Shown: positions 6,236-14,005 of the stretch, piece by piece
How the letters are laid out: each line of letters opens with the position of its first letter
Numbering within the stretch: position 1 is the stretch's first letter
Source of the DNA: JBDSLU01 sp039916225
GTDB lineage: Bacteria; Acidobacteriota; Vicinamibacteria; Vicinamibacterales; Vicinamibacteraceae
DNA: 17,941 bases
Assembly (NCBI GenBank): GCA_039916225.1
Contig: JBDSLU010000300.1
Location: forward strand, 1 to 17,941
Direction of reading: 5' to 3'
Made by a program: the position numbers and the translations under genes
Notes under the pieces: model-generated
Database searches by the model: none
The model's input: the letters and a program-made list of their open reading frames with translations, nothing else
Told to the model about the DNA's origin: nothing

Positions 6236-8094
6236 TCAGAACCGCAACAGCCAGCTGGACTTGACGAAGAGCTGACGCCCGGTGGATCGCAGCGCCCCGT
6301 CCGGCATCAGCTCGCGCCGCGTCGGGTCGAGGCGCTGGCCATCGTAGCCGTCTGTATAGCCGATGTAGAACGCGGTGCCCGGATGGGCGAGCCACGTCAG
6401 CAGGACGTCGGCGCCGAAGTGGCGGCTGCGCTCGCCATGGAAGACGGCCACGTTCGGATCGAGCGAGTTGTAATCGAGGATGGCCCGCAGCGACCACTCA
6501 CGCGTGAACTGGTAGTTGGCGCGCGAGCGGACGATCCGGTTCTCGAAGATGCGAGCGCCTTCGGCCGGCGTGCCGTCGCGGCCGTCCAGCCGGTTCCACA
6601 GCAGGGTTTCTGACAGCGACAGCCGCGACACCGGCTTGACCTGGATCCCGAAGGCGACGTCCTGGAAGTCGCCGAGAAACGGCGTCAGCTGGCCGGCCGG
6701 CGTGTAGTTGGGCCGCGTGCCGAACAAGGCGGTGGCGTCGAACGACAGCCAGCGCAGCGTCGACGTGCTGAATTGGACCAGATCTTCGCGCTGCCCCAGC
6801 TCGACGCCGCCCACAGTCTCCGAGAGGAGCGCGTGCCGGTAGAACGCCCGGCCGTTGCGAATCAGCCCGACAAAGCTCGCCGCGCCGTGCCGCGTGTCGC
6901 CGGAGACATCGGTGTCGTGGCTGCCGACCGCGTGGACGTCGAGGAACCAGTTCTGGTCGAGGCGCAGGTGCGTCGAGGCACCGGCCACCTGGTTGCCGGC
7001 GCCAGCGAACGTGCGCGACGTGGCGATGAGCCCGACGTTCGACTGGTTGGCGAAGTCGCGCCGCGCGCTGCCGACGACGTCGACGGCGCGATCCTCGAAA
7101 CCGCGGCGGCCGGGCTCGACATCGTGGCCCGGCGCGCGATCGTCCATCACCAGCGCGCCGGTGGCCCACTTGCCGTACTTGCCGGTCATGCGCGCGCCGA
7201 CCTGGGGATCGCGGATCCGCCGCGAGAAGAACAGCGTCAGCGGTGCGGCGAAGAAGTCGGCATTCTCGAGGAAGAACGGCCGCTTCTCCTGGAAGAACAC
7301 CTCGAAGCGCTGGTTGACGGTGACCTGCGGCTCGTCCGATTCGACCTGGCTGAAGTCGGGATTGATGGTGAAGTCGAGCGTCAGCGCGTCGCGCGGCACC
7401 AGCTTGATGTCGACACCGGCACGCCATTCGTTCTTGCGCGCGTAGGCGGCACTGCCGTCATCGAGGAAGCGGGCACCGGTAAACGTCCCGTGGGGCACGA
7501 ACTGGATGTTGCGCCCCGGCGAGACGCCGGCGATGCCATCGGCGGTGGCGAACTGGGCAATCAAGCCGGCCAGGCGCTGCGTGTTCGCCGGCCAGAAGAC
7601 GCTCTCGTTGTTCGCTCGAATGGACCGCACCAGGCCGAGCCCCCAGTCCTGCGAGCTGCCAGCCCTGACCGGAAACCGCATCGCCTTGAAGGGCACCGTG
7701 ATCAGGACGACGTAGCCGTCGTCGGTCACCCGGCCGTCCGAGCTCCACTGCGTGTCGAAGCTGTAGTCCTCGCCGCTGGTTTCGGTGATGACGCCGTCGC
7801 CCTGGATCCCGACCGGCGACGAGAAGAAGAAGTAGGCGCGCTGCCGGTCGTGGAAGGTGTCCAGGTAGACGCCGACCACGTCGTCCGAGCCGAGGTCCTC
7901 GCGCTTCTGCAGCCGGGCCCGGATGTCGCCGCGCGGCTGGGTGCAGACGAAGGCGACGTAGACGTTGGCGGCGTCGTAGGACAGATAGGCGGCCGTCGGC
8001 TGGGTGGACGGCTCGAGATCCTTGGGCTCGCCATGGTCGGACAGGCCAGCACGAGCAGCGGCCAGCAGGCGAGCAGGCGAAAACCGACGTTCAC
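6236..8094 (-). pseudogene. DUF5916 / CBM9-like outer-membrane protein, 5' end broken by a deletion with frame change
   Basis: From about 8030 down to 6236 one frame encodes about 597 aa of a DUF5916-type protein. It opens with the tail of a CBM9-like domain (AAYLSYDAANVYVAFV, DDVVGVYLDTFHDRQRAYFF). The DUF5916 core follows (PGRNIQFVPHGTF, INPDFSQVESDEPQVTVNQR, FFQEKRPFFLENADFF), then alternating strands ending in WLLRF, the terminal Phe typical of outer-membrane barrels. The signal peptide lies in another frame: a GTG at 8094 overlaps the MBL stop (GTGA) and opens MNVGFRLLACWPLLVLAC. Getting from one frame to the other needs a net loss of 1 mod 3 bases near 8020-8040. The CBM9 opening (LDG...DE.W, roughly 40 residues) is in no frame. 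The long frame stays open to 8173 inside the MBL gene, but that start has no homology. A real pseudogene and an assembly deletion are both possible. Confidence 0.72.
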
Positions 8095-8729
8095 ACGAGA
8101 AACGGGTTCGTCCGCCGCTCCACGCCGATCGTCGTGGACTCGCCATGACCGGGGTGGACGACGGCGTCGTCACCGAAGGGGAACAGCACGTTGCGGATCG
8201 ACGCGATCAGCGTCGGGTGGTGGCCGCCCGGCAGGTCGGTGCGGCCGATCGAGCCGGCGAACAGCGTGTCGCCGACCACCAGCGTCTTCTGTGGCGAGCC
8301 CGGCTCGGTCACCTCGAGGCAGACGCCACCCGGTGAGTGTCCGGGCGTGTGGTGCGCGCGGACTTCGTAGCGCCAGAAGCGGAAGACGTCGCCGGGCTCG
8401 TAGTAGCGATCCGGCGCCGGCTGCGGCTCGAGGCGGAAGCCGAAGGCGATGCCCTGCTGGACGATCGCGTCGTAGAGCGGCCGATCGTCCGCGTGCAGGA
8501 TCACCGGCACGGCAAGCGCCTCGCGGGCACGGCGGACGCCGGTGATGTGATCGAGGTGGGCGTGGGTGAGCAGGATGTAAACGATGGTCAGCCGCTGATC
8601 CGCGACGACGTCGAGCAGCTCCTCGACGTCGTCGCCCGGATCGATCAACACGCCTTCACGCGTCGTCTCGTCGGCGAGGACGAAGCCGTTCTTCATGAAA
8701 GGCGGCGCGGCGCGGATTTCGATCAGCAT
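8091..8729 (-). CDS. MBL-fold metallohydrolase, glyoxalase II-like
   Basis: 212-aa metallo-beta-lactamase-fold hydrolase. The metal-binding set is complete: THAHLDH (H56, H58, D60, H61), H131 in TPGHSPGG, D154 in VGDTLFAGSIGRTDLPGG and H195 in HPGHGEST. The GDTLF...GRTDLPGG pattern is that of the short GloB/YcbL-type thioesterases, so hydrolysis of a glutathione-like thioester is the best guess; the C-terminal substrate domain of classical glyoxalase II is absent. The frame is open far upstream (to 9782), but homology starts at MLIEIRAAPPFMKNGFVLAD, hence the ATG at 8729. No strong ribosome site is visible. It heads the minus-strand run and overlaps the DUF5916 start by four bases. Confidence 0.9.
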   Translation of the reverse strand: MLIEIRAAPPFMKNGFVLADETTREGVLIDPGDDVEELLDVVADQRLTIVYILLTHAHLDHITGVRRAREALAVPVILHADDRPLYDAIVQQGIAFGFRLEPQPAPDRYYEPGDVFRFWRYEVRAHHTPGHSPGGVCLEVTEPGSPQKTLVVGDTLFAGSIGRTDLPGGHHPTLIASIRNVLFPFGDDAVVHPGHGESTTIGVERRTNPFLV

Positions 8730-8804
8730 TTGCTGGCGGCCTCGCTCTCGCGCACGGCCCCGGCCTCGCGCGATAGAGTGAATGCTTCCGAGGGGTGGTT
8801 TTCC

Positions 8805-9770
8805 ATGTCTTCGACCGTGTCGATCATAGCCGTGCTCGAAGCCCGGCGCCGTATCGCGCCGCACGTGCGGCACACGCCGTTCGTGCGCTCGGCGTGGCTG
8901 TCCCGCGCCAGCGGCGCCGACGTCTGGCTCAAACTCGAAAGCCAGCAGCGCTCGAACGCCTTCAAGGTCCGCGGCGCCTTCAACGCCGCCCTGCGGCTCG
9001 CCGAAGCCGGTGACCGTCCCACATTGGTCACCGCGTCCGCCGGCAACCACGGACGCGCCCTGGCCGACGCCGCCGCCGTGACCGGCATGGCGTGCGTCGT
9101 CTTCACGCCCGCCGACGCCCCCCGCGCCAAGCTCGATGCCATCGAGGCCGCAGGCGCGCGGCTCGACGCGTCGTTCCGCGACTACGATGCCGCGGAAGTG
9201 GCTGCCAAGGATTACGCCGCGTCGACCGGCGGCTGCTACATCTCGCCCTACTCCCATCCCGACGTCATCGCCGGCGGCGGCACCGTGGCGCTCGAGATGC
9301 TCCAGGACCAGCCCCGTTTGGACGTCGTCGTGGTGCCGATGGGCGGCGGCGGTTTGATCAGCGGGATGGGCGTGACGCTGTCGCAACTCGCGCCCGGATG
9401 CCGTCTGGTGGGGGTCGAGGCCGAGGCGAGCTGCGCGTTCGGCACGGCGCGGCGGCATGGCCGCATCACCGAGATCGATCCGCAGCCGACCATTGCCGAC
9501 GGGCTCGGTGGCAATCTCGAGCCCGGTGCCGTCACCTTCGACTACGTGCAGCGGCACGTCGGCGAGATCGTCGCGGTCGACGAGGCGTCGATCGTCGCCG
9601 CCGTGGGCGACCTCGCCGGACAGGATCACCAGATCGCCGAGGGCGCGGCCGCGGTCGGCCCGGCGGCGCTGGCGTCCGGCCGCGTCCCCAACGTCACCGG
9701 TCGGACCGTCGGCATCGTCCTCACCGGGGCCAACATCGACCGGGCGCGGCTTGCGCGCTGTCTTGCGTGA
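8805..9770 (+). CDS. Threonine/serine dehydratase (PLP fold type II)
   Basis: 321-aa PLP enzyme of the threonine/serine dehydratase family, which deaminates Thr or Ser to 2-oxobutyrate or pyruvate. The PLP lysine is K54 in SNAFKVRGA; ASAGNHG (77-83) binds the substrate carboxylate; GGGGL (180-184) holds the phosphate; the C-terminal SGGN-like motif appears as LTGAN (306-310). There is no C-terminal ACT regulatory domain, which fits the short catabolic forms, serine racemase or a related ammonia-lyase; ilvA-type feedback control is not expected. The ATG at 8805 follows GAGGGG by nine bases. It is transcribed away from the MBL gene across a 75-base gap in which TAGAGT (8774-8779) could serve as a -10 box. 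Confidence 0.9.
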   Translation: MSSTVSIIAVLEARRRIAPHVRHTPFVRSAWLSRASGADVWLKLESQQRSNAFKVRGAFNAALRLAEAGDRPTLVTASAGNHGRALADAAAVTGMACVVFTPADAPRAKLDAIEAAGARLDASFRDYDAAEVAAKDYAASTGGCYISPYSHPDVIAGGGTVALEMLQDQPRLDVVVVPMGGGGLISGMGVTLSQLAPGCRLVGVEAEASCAFGTARRHGRITEIDPQPTIADGLGGNLEPGAVTFDYVQRHVGEIVAVDEASIVAAVGDLAGQDHQIAEGAAAVGPAALASGRVPNVTGRTVGIVLTGANIDRARLARCLA

Positions 9771-9778
9771 GGCCCCGG

Positions 9779-9938
9779 CCAACTACCAACTACCAACTTC
9801 CAGGGAAACTCCCAACCGCCAATTGCCAACTGCCAACCGTCGCCGGCAGGTTGGAACTTGGCTGTTGGAACTTGGGAGTTGGCGCTTGGAAGTTGGCGCT
9901 TGGAAGTTGGCGCTTGGAACTTGGCGCCTGGAAGTTCG
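9779..9938. repeat. Inverted array of 7-base units (CCAACNN left, NNNTTGG right) between convergent genes
   Basis: The left arm (9779-9839) is a run of seven-base units: CCAACTA, CCAACTA, CCAACTT, CCAGGGA, a five-base interruption AACTC, then CCAACCG, CCAATTG, CCAACTG, CCAACCG. After eight bases, the right arm (9848-9938) has thirteen units of the reverse-complement type, most ending in TTGG: AGGTTGG, AACTTGG, CTGTTGG, AACTTGG, GAGTTGG, CGCTTGG, AAGTTGG and so on, with CGCTTGG-AAGTTGG alternating. The CCAA of the left can pair with the TTGG of the right in register, giving a long imperfect hairpin whose tip (CCAACC with GGTTGG) is perfect. It fills the gap between the dehydratase stop and the SDR stop (9943). 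Confidence 0.9.
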
Positions 9939-9942
9939 CGCC

Positions 9943-10668
9943 CTATGGCTTCTGCGGCCGCGCGGGCCGCAGGTCGACCCGCGACGGCAGGCTCCGGGCC
10001 GGGTGCGTCACCAGGTGGAAGATGGTCTCGGCCACGTCGTCGGGCGACAGCTTCCAGGCGTCCCCGGCCGTCGGTGCGTGTCCGCTGAAGCCGGTCGCGA
10101 CCGATCCCGGGGCGACGACGCTGACCCGGATGTCGTGCTGCCGCAGCTCCTGCATCAGGGCGTGCGAGAACGCATCCAGCCCGGCCTTGGTGGCCGCGTA
10201 GCAGGCGCCGCCGGCAAACGGGTTCTGGCCGGCCAGGCTGCTGACGTTGACGATCGAGCCGCCGCCGCGCCGCTTGAGGTGCGGGATGGCCGCACGGCAG
10301 AGCAGGAAAGGCCCGGTCAGGTTGGCGCTGAGCATGGCCTGCCAGTCCTCGGTAGTGAGCGTCTCGACCTCGGCCAGCTTCACCGTGGCGGCGTTGTTGA
10401 CCAGGATGTCGAGGCCGCCAAAGGCCGAAACAGCTTCCTCGACCAGGCGGGTGACGTCGGCTTCCTGCGAAACGTCCGCCTGGACGCCCCGAGCGGCTCC
10501 GGGGTGCGCGAATCCCGCCACGGCGCGCTCCAGGTCAGCCTTGGTGCGGCCGGCGATGACGACCCGGGCTCCGGCCTGGATGAAACGGGCGGCGGTGGCG
10601 CGCCCGATGCCACGCGAGCCGCCCGTGACGATGGCGACCTTTCCGTCGAGTTGCGGTGCATGCGACAT
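9943..10668 (-). CDS. SDR-family NAD(P)-dependent oxidoreductase (FabG-like)
   Basis: 241-aa classical short-chain dehydrogenase/reductase. The cofactor motif TGGSRGIG is near residue 15 and NNAA near residue 91. The catalytic Ser is in NVSSLAG and the YxxxK pair is in CYAATKAG, with the supporting Asn in SANLTGPF, so the active site is complete. The Arg in AGRTKADL after strand two suggests NADP(H) preference. The family includes 3-oxoacyl-ACP reductases, but the C-terminus (SRVDLRPARPQKP) differs from true FabG, so the substrate is left open. The ATG at 10668 has no Shine-Dalgarno sequence; TATTCT ends eight bases before it, consistent with a leaderless transcript. It is divergent from the MDH-like gene with 22 bases between the starts. 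Confidence 0.9.
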   Translation of the reverse strand: MSHAPQLDGKVAIVTGGSRGIGRATAARFIQAGARVVIAGRTKADLERAVAGFAHPGAARGVQADVSQEADVTRLVEEAVSAFGGLDILVNNAATVKLAEVETLTTEDWQAMLSANLTGPFLLCRAAIPHLKRRGGGSIVNVSSLAGQNPFAGGACYAATKAGLDAFSHALMQELRQHDIRVSVVAPGSVATGFSGHAPTAGDAWKLSPDDVAETIFHLVTHPARSLPSRVDLRPARPQKP

Positions 10669-10690
10669 GGACGACTAGAATACGCCAGCG
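10669..10690. promoter_or_regulatory. Back-to-back overlapping -10 elements in a 22-base divergent gap
   Basis: The heptamer TAGAATA (10676-10682) reads as TAGAAT on the plus strand and TATTCT on the minus strand. The first ends nine bases before the ATG at 10691; the second ends eight bases before the ATG at 10668. Each start codon is therefore about where transcription would begin, and neither gene has a Shine-Dalgarno sequence. I infer one symmetric element driving leaderless messages both ways; no convincing -35 boxes were found. Confidence 0.4.
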
Positions 10691-11533
10691 ATGATCGCCG
10701 CCATTGTCGGGGCTGGACCGCTAGCCACCGCGCTCGCCTCGACGCTCGCCGCCCGCGGGCGGGTGAGGCACGTCCGGCTCATCGACGACGCTGTAACCGT
10801 CGCCGCCGGCAAGGCCCTCGACGTACGCCAGTCGACGCCGGTCCTCGGCTCGGACGTCACCATCGACGCCACGGCCGACCTCGCCGCGGCGGCTGACGCC
10901 GACGTCATCCTGATCGCCGACGCTCACGGGGCGCCACCAATCGAATGGGAAGGCGAGTTCGGTCTCGCGGTCCTCGGCCGGCTCGCCGCCGTCAACGGGC
11001 GCGTGCCGATCATCTGCGCCGGCGCCAGACAGGCGTCGCTGGTCGAACGCGGCGTCGGCGAGCTGGGCCTGCCCTGGACCCGGATCCTCGGCTCGGCATC
11101 GATCGCCTTCGACGCCGCCGCCCGCGCCATCGTCGCCGAAGCCGCCGGCACCGCGGCTCGCGCCGTGTTCCTGGCTCTGGCCGGCCTGCCGCCCACCCGG
11201 CTGGTGGTCGGTTGGAGCGCGTCGTCGATCGAGGGCGCCCCTGCCGAGGCGCGTCTCGCCCCGGGCGGGATGGCCATGGCCACCCGCCGTTTCACCGGCG
11301 CCTGGCCCCCTGGCCCGTTCGCGCTCGCCGCGGCCGCCGCGGTGCTGCTCGAGCACCTCGACGACGCCAGCCCCGCTCCGCTGCCGGCGATCGTCGCCGC
11401 GCCGGCCCACGGGCACCGCGCCGCCATCGCCCTGGTCCGCGTCGGACCGTCGGGGGTGCTGCACGCGGCCGCGCCGGCGCTCTCGCCCTACGAGCGCATC
11501 GCGCTCGACAATGCGATCGCCTTCCGGCGCTAG
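10691..11533 (+). CDS. Lactate/malate dehydrogenase-fold protein lacking the catalytic residues
   Basis: 280 aa. The N-terminal half is recognisable as an NAD-binding LDH/MDH domain: VGAGPLA (6-12), D32 at the end of strand two, the family-typical GKALDVRQSTP (40-50) and DADVILIADA (69-78). The catalytic parts are eroded. The substrate loop that should carry Arg reads EWEGEFGLAVLGRL, the NPVD motif is replaced by ICAGARQ (108-114), and the LDSAR helix is FDAAARA (140-146), keeping Asp141 but not the Arg. The GGHG catalytic His site reads VVGWSASS (172-179). Length is slightly short of a normal MDH (about 310). It probably binds a dinucleotide but is unlikely to be a malate dehydrogenase. It lies 15 bases before the first CNNM gene, on the same strand. 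Confidence 0.65.
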   Translation: MIAAIVGAGPLATALASTLAARGRVRHVRLIDDAVTVAAGKALDVRQSTPVLGSDVTIDATADLAAAADADVILIADAHGAPPIEWEGEFGLAVLGRLAAVNGRVPIICAGARQASLVERGVGELGLPWTRILGSASIAFDAAARAIVAEAAGTAARAVFLALAGLPPTRLVVGWSASSIEGAPAEARLAPGGMAMATRRFTGAWPPGPFALAAAAAVLLEHLDDASPAPLPAIVAAPAHGHRAAIALVRVGPSGVLHAAAPALSPYERIALDNAIAFRR

Positions 11534-11548
11534 CCAGCGGTCTTATCC

Positions 11549-12622
11549 ATGGTGACCGCGCTCGTGGTCGTCTTCGTGCTCACCCAGCTGACGGCGGTCT
11601 ACGTCGCGGCGGAGTTCTCGGCGATCAGCGTTCGCCGCAGCCGGGTGCGGCAGATGGCCGAGGATGGCCACTTCCTGGCGCTGCGGCTGGCCCCGTTCGT
11701 CGCCGATGCCCGCAAGCTGGACACCTACATCGCGGCCAGCCAGATCGGCATCACGCTCACCAGCCTGATCCTGGGCGCCTACGGCCAGGCCGCCATCACG
11801 CCGACCATCACCGAGTGGCTGATGCCATGGGCCGACGGCGACCGGCCGTGGGCCGTGTCGGCAGCCAGCATCGCGACGCTGGTGGCACTCACCACCTTCA
11901 ACGTGATCGTCGGCGAGCTGGTGCCGAAGACGCTGGCGCTGCAGCACCCGACGCCGGTGGCGCTGGCCACGGTGATGCCGATGCTGTGGTCGCTGGCCGT
12001 GTATCGCCCGTTCATCGGCGTCCTGAACGGCAGCGGCAACCTCGTGCTGCGGCTGTTCGGCGTGCACCAGTCGGGACACCGTCACGTCCACTCGCCGGAA
12101 GAGCTCGAGCTGCTCATCGCCGAGAGCCGCGATGGCGGCCTGCTCGAGCCCGACGAACACCGGCGACTGCAGCGCGCGCTGCGCCTGCGCCTGCGCTCGG
12201 CGCGCGAGCTGATGGTGCCGTGGCACGACGTCGAAGTCGTCGACGTCGACGATCCCTTGTGGCAGGTCATCGATCGGCTGTCGCAGAGCACGTTCACGCG
12301 GGTGCCGGTCTTCCGCGGCGAGCGCTCGCAAGTCGTCGGCATCCTGAACACGAAGCGCCTGGCGCTGCGCCGCCTGCAGGGCGTCGTGCCCGGCTCCATC
12401 GCCGATCTCCTCCAGCCGGCGGTCATGACCAGCCCGACGACGACCGGCGATCGTTTGCTGGCGTTGTTCCAGCAGAAGCGTACGCACCATGCGATCGTCA
12501 GCGACGACGCCGGTCGCGCGCTGGGCATCGTGACGCTCGAGGACGTGCTGCGCGCGTTCCTCGGCGAGATGCCCGACGACGTCGACACCGCGGTGCCGGT
12601 GCCAGGAGCCAGCGTTGGCTGA
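11549..12622 (+). CDS. CNNM/DUF21 plus CBS-pair membrane protein, short form without CorC_HlyC domain
   Basis: 357-aa inner-membrane protein of the CNNM/CorB (hemolysin-like) family, linked to Mg2+ or other divalent-cation transport. The DUF21/CNNM membrane domain covers about 1-180: first helix TALVVVFVLTQLTAVYVAAEF, conserved SQIGITLTSLILG, and GELVPKTLALQ with the family's helix-breaking Pro. A short acidic linker is followed by a CBS pair (about 205-335; LMVPWHDVEVVDVD, GIVTLEDVLRAFLGE), a likely nucleotide sensor. It ends soon after, so the C-terminal CorC_HlyC domain is missing. It overlaps the next, full-length paralogue by eight bases, suggesting a coupled pair. No strong ribosome site precedes the ATG. 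Confidence 0.88.
   Translation: MVTALVVVFVLTQLTAVYVAAEFSAISVRRSRVRQMAEDGHFLALRLAPFVADARKLDTYIAASQIGITLTSLILGAYGQAAITPTITEWLMPWADGDRPWAVSAASIATLVALTTFNVIVGELVPKTLALQHPTPVALATVMPMLWSLAVYRPFIGVLNGSGNLVLRLFGVHQSGHRHVHSPEELELLIAESRDGGLLEPDEHRRLQRALRLRLRSARELMVPWHDVEVVDVDDPLWQVIDRLSQSTFTRVPVFRGERSQVVGILNTKRLALRRLQGVVPGSIADLLQPAVMTSPTTTGDRLLALFQQKRTHHAIVSDDAGRALGIVTLEDVLRAFLGEMPDDVDTAVPVPGASVG
12604..12608 (+). promoter_or_regulatory. Ribosome binding site that fixes a TTG start for the second CNNM gene
   Basis: AGGAG six bases before the TTG at 12615, inside the end of the preceding CNNM gene. It explains why the rare TTG is taken as the start and supports translation of the second paralogue from within the first. 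Confidence 0.6.
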
Positions 12623-13940
12623 GCTCACACCGGTCCTCATCATCGTCGTGCTGCTGGCGCTGAACGCGCTGTTCGTCGCCGCCGAGTTCGCCATCGTCAG
12701 CGTGCCGCGCACGTCCATCGAGCGGCGCGCCCAGCAGGGCAGCCGCGTCGCGCGCATCGTCAAGGGCGTCCTCTCGGATCCGCGGCGGCAGGATCGCTTC
12801 ATCGCCACCGCCCAGCTCGGCATCACAGTCGCCAGCCTCGGCCTGGGCATGTACGGCGAGCACGTGCTGGCGGAATGGATCTTCCATCACATCGAGGCGT
12901 TCGCCGGCGCCAGCAGCTGGGCGGCGTCACACACGCTGGCCACGGTGCTCAGCGTCGCCGCGCTCACCTACCTGCACATCGTGTTCGGCGAGATGATCCC
13001 GAAGTCGCTGGCGCTCCAGGGCGCCGAACGGACGGTGCTGTGGATCACGCCGCTGATGCGGGCGATCAACCTCACCGTCTATCCGATCGTCATCGCCCTC
13101 AACGCCGTCGGCAACCTGATGCTGCGGCTGGTCGGCATCAACCGCTCCGAAGGATCGACCGACCACCACTACACGCCCGAGGAACTCGCGCTCATCATCG
13201 ACGAGAGCGAGGAGGGCGGCCAGCTGCGCGCCGAGGCCGGGCAGATGCTCCGCGAGCTGTTCGCGTTCAGCGACACGTCGGCGCGCGAGGCGATGGTGCC
13301 GCGCGTCCGGGTCACCGGCATCGAGATCGGCTCCGCGCCCGAGGACGTCCGTCGCATCGCGATGGTCTCGGGCCACACCCGCTACCCGGTGTTCGACGGC
13401 GACCTCGATCACATCGTCGGCTACATCCACATCAAGGAGCTGGTCGCGCTCGTCGACGCCGGGCGGATCGTGACCGGCGGCAACGCGCACCCGATCCCGC
13501 AGGTGCCGGACACCGCGCCGCTCGACGACGTGCTCGCGATGTTCCGCCGCCACGCCGCACCGATGGCGGTGGTGTTCGACGAACACGGCGGCACTGCCGG
13601 CGTCATCACGCTCGAGGACCTGTTCTACGAAGTGGCCGGCGACATCCCCGAAGGCCATTCGACGGCGACGAGCATCTCGCCGGACGGCCACGGCGGCTTC
13701 CTCGTCGAGGGGACCGTCCGCATCGACAAGGTCGGAGAAGCCCTCGGCGTCGAGCTCGATCATCCGGACGTCGACAGCGTCAGCGGCCTGGTGCTGGCCG
13801 AGCTCGGCCGGCTGCCCGTCGTCGGCGAGGTCATCCAGTACGACCACGTGCGCTTCGAGGTGACGAGGGTCGAGCGGCACGGCGTCGGCGAGGCGCGGGT
13901 GTCACACGTGACGCCGCCCGATCGCGAGAACGGCGATTAG
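12615..13940 (+). CDS. CNNM/DUF21 plus CBS pair plus CorC_HlyC membrane protein (CorB/TlyC-like)
   Basis: 441-aa full-length CNNM-family protein. Order: membrane domain at about 1-190 (NALFVAAEFAIVSVPRTSIE, TAQLGITVASLGLGMYGE, GEMIPKSLALQ), CBS pair at about 210-345 (EAMVPRVRVTGIEI, TRYPVFDGDLDHIVGYIHIK, GGTAGVITLEDLFYEVAGDI) and the C-terminal CorC_HlyC domain at about 355-430 (VEGTVRIDKVGEALG, DSVSGLVLAELGRLPVVGEV). The role is inferred from CorB/CNNM proteins: Mg2+ transport or control with nucleotide sensing by the CBS pair. The start is TTG with AGGAG six bases upstream. It is a paralogue of the preceding gene and overlaps it by eight bases; the two may form a heterodimer, since CNNM proteins work as dimers. 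Confidence 0.9.
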   Translation: MAELTPVLIIVVLLALNALFVAAEFAIVSVPRTSIERRAQQGSRVARIVKGVLSDPRRQDRFIATAQLGITVASLGLGMYGEHVLAEWIFHHIEAFAGASSWAASHTLATVLSVAALTYLHIVFGEMIPKSLALQGAERTVLWITPLMRAINLTVYPIVIALNAVGNLMLRLVGINRSEGSTDHHYTPEELALIIDESEEGGQLRAEAGQMLRELFAFSDTSAREAMVPRVRVTGIEIGSAPEDVRRIAMVSGHTRYPVFDGDLDHIVGYIHIKELVALVDAGRIVTGGNAHPIPQVPDTAPLDDVLAMFRRHAAPMAVVFDEHGGTAGVITLEDLFYEVAGDIPEGHSTATSISPDGHGGFLVEGTVRIDKVGEALGVELDHPDVDSVSGLVLAELGRLPVVGEVIQYDHVRFEVTRVERHGVGEARVSHVTPPDRENGD

Positions 13941-14005
13941 CCGATCGGGTTCCTGCGTGATCGTCCCGGCGCTCGTCCCGGCCCGAACGAGGCCGATCCA
14001 CCTGG

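Noticed and set aside
6773..8545. 590-codon plus-strand frame opposite the DUF5916 and MBL genes
   Set aside because: It crosses two real minus-strand genes with recognised motifs, and its product shows no domain and strong Arg bias.
8730..9782. N-terminal extension of the MBL frame up to 9782
   Set aside because: The extension overlaps the dehydratase coding region in antisense, and MBL homology begins at the ATG at 8729.
9779..9938. CRISPR-like array
   Set aside because: Units are 7 bases, contiguous and inverted about a centre, without unique spacers or cas genes.
12927..13880. 317-codon minus-strand frame opposite the second CNNM gene
   Set aside because: The CNNM gene is certain; the antisense product is Asp/His/Arg-rich without a domain.
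13961..13982. Ten-base direct repeat TCGTCCCGGC, twice, in the CNNM/ADOP convergent gap
   Set aside because: Only two short copies in GC-rich sequence, with no dyad or promoter context. The 65-base gap shows no clear terminator either.
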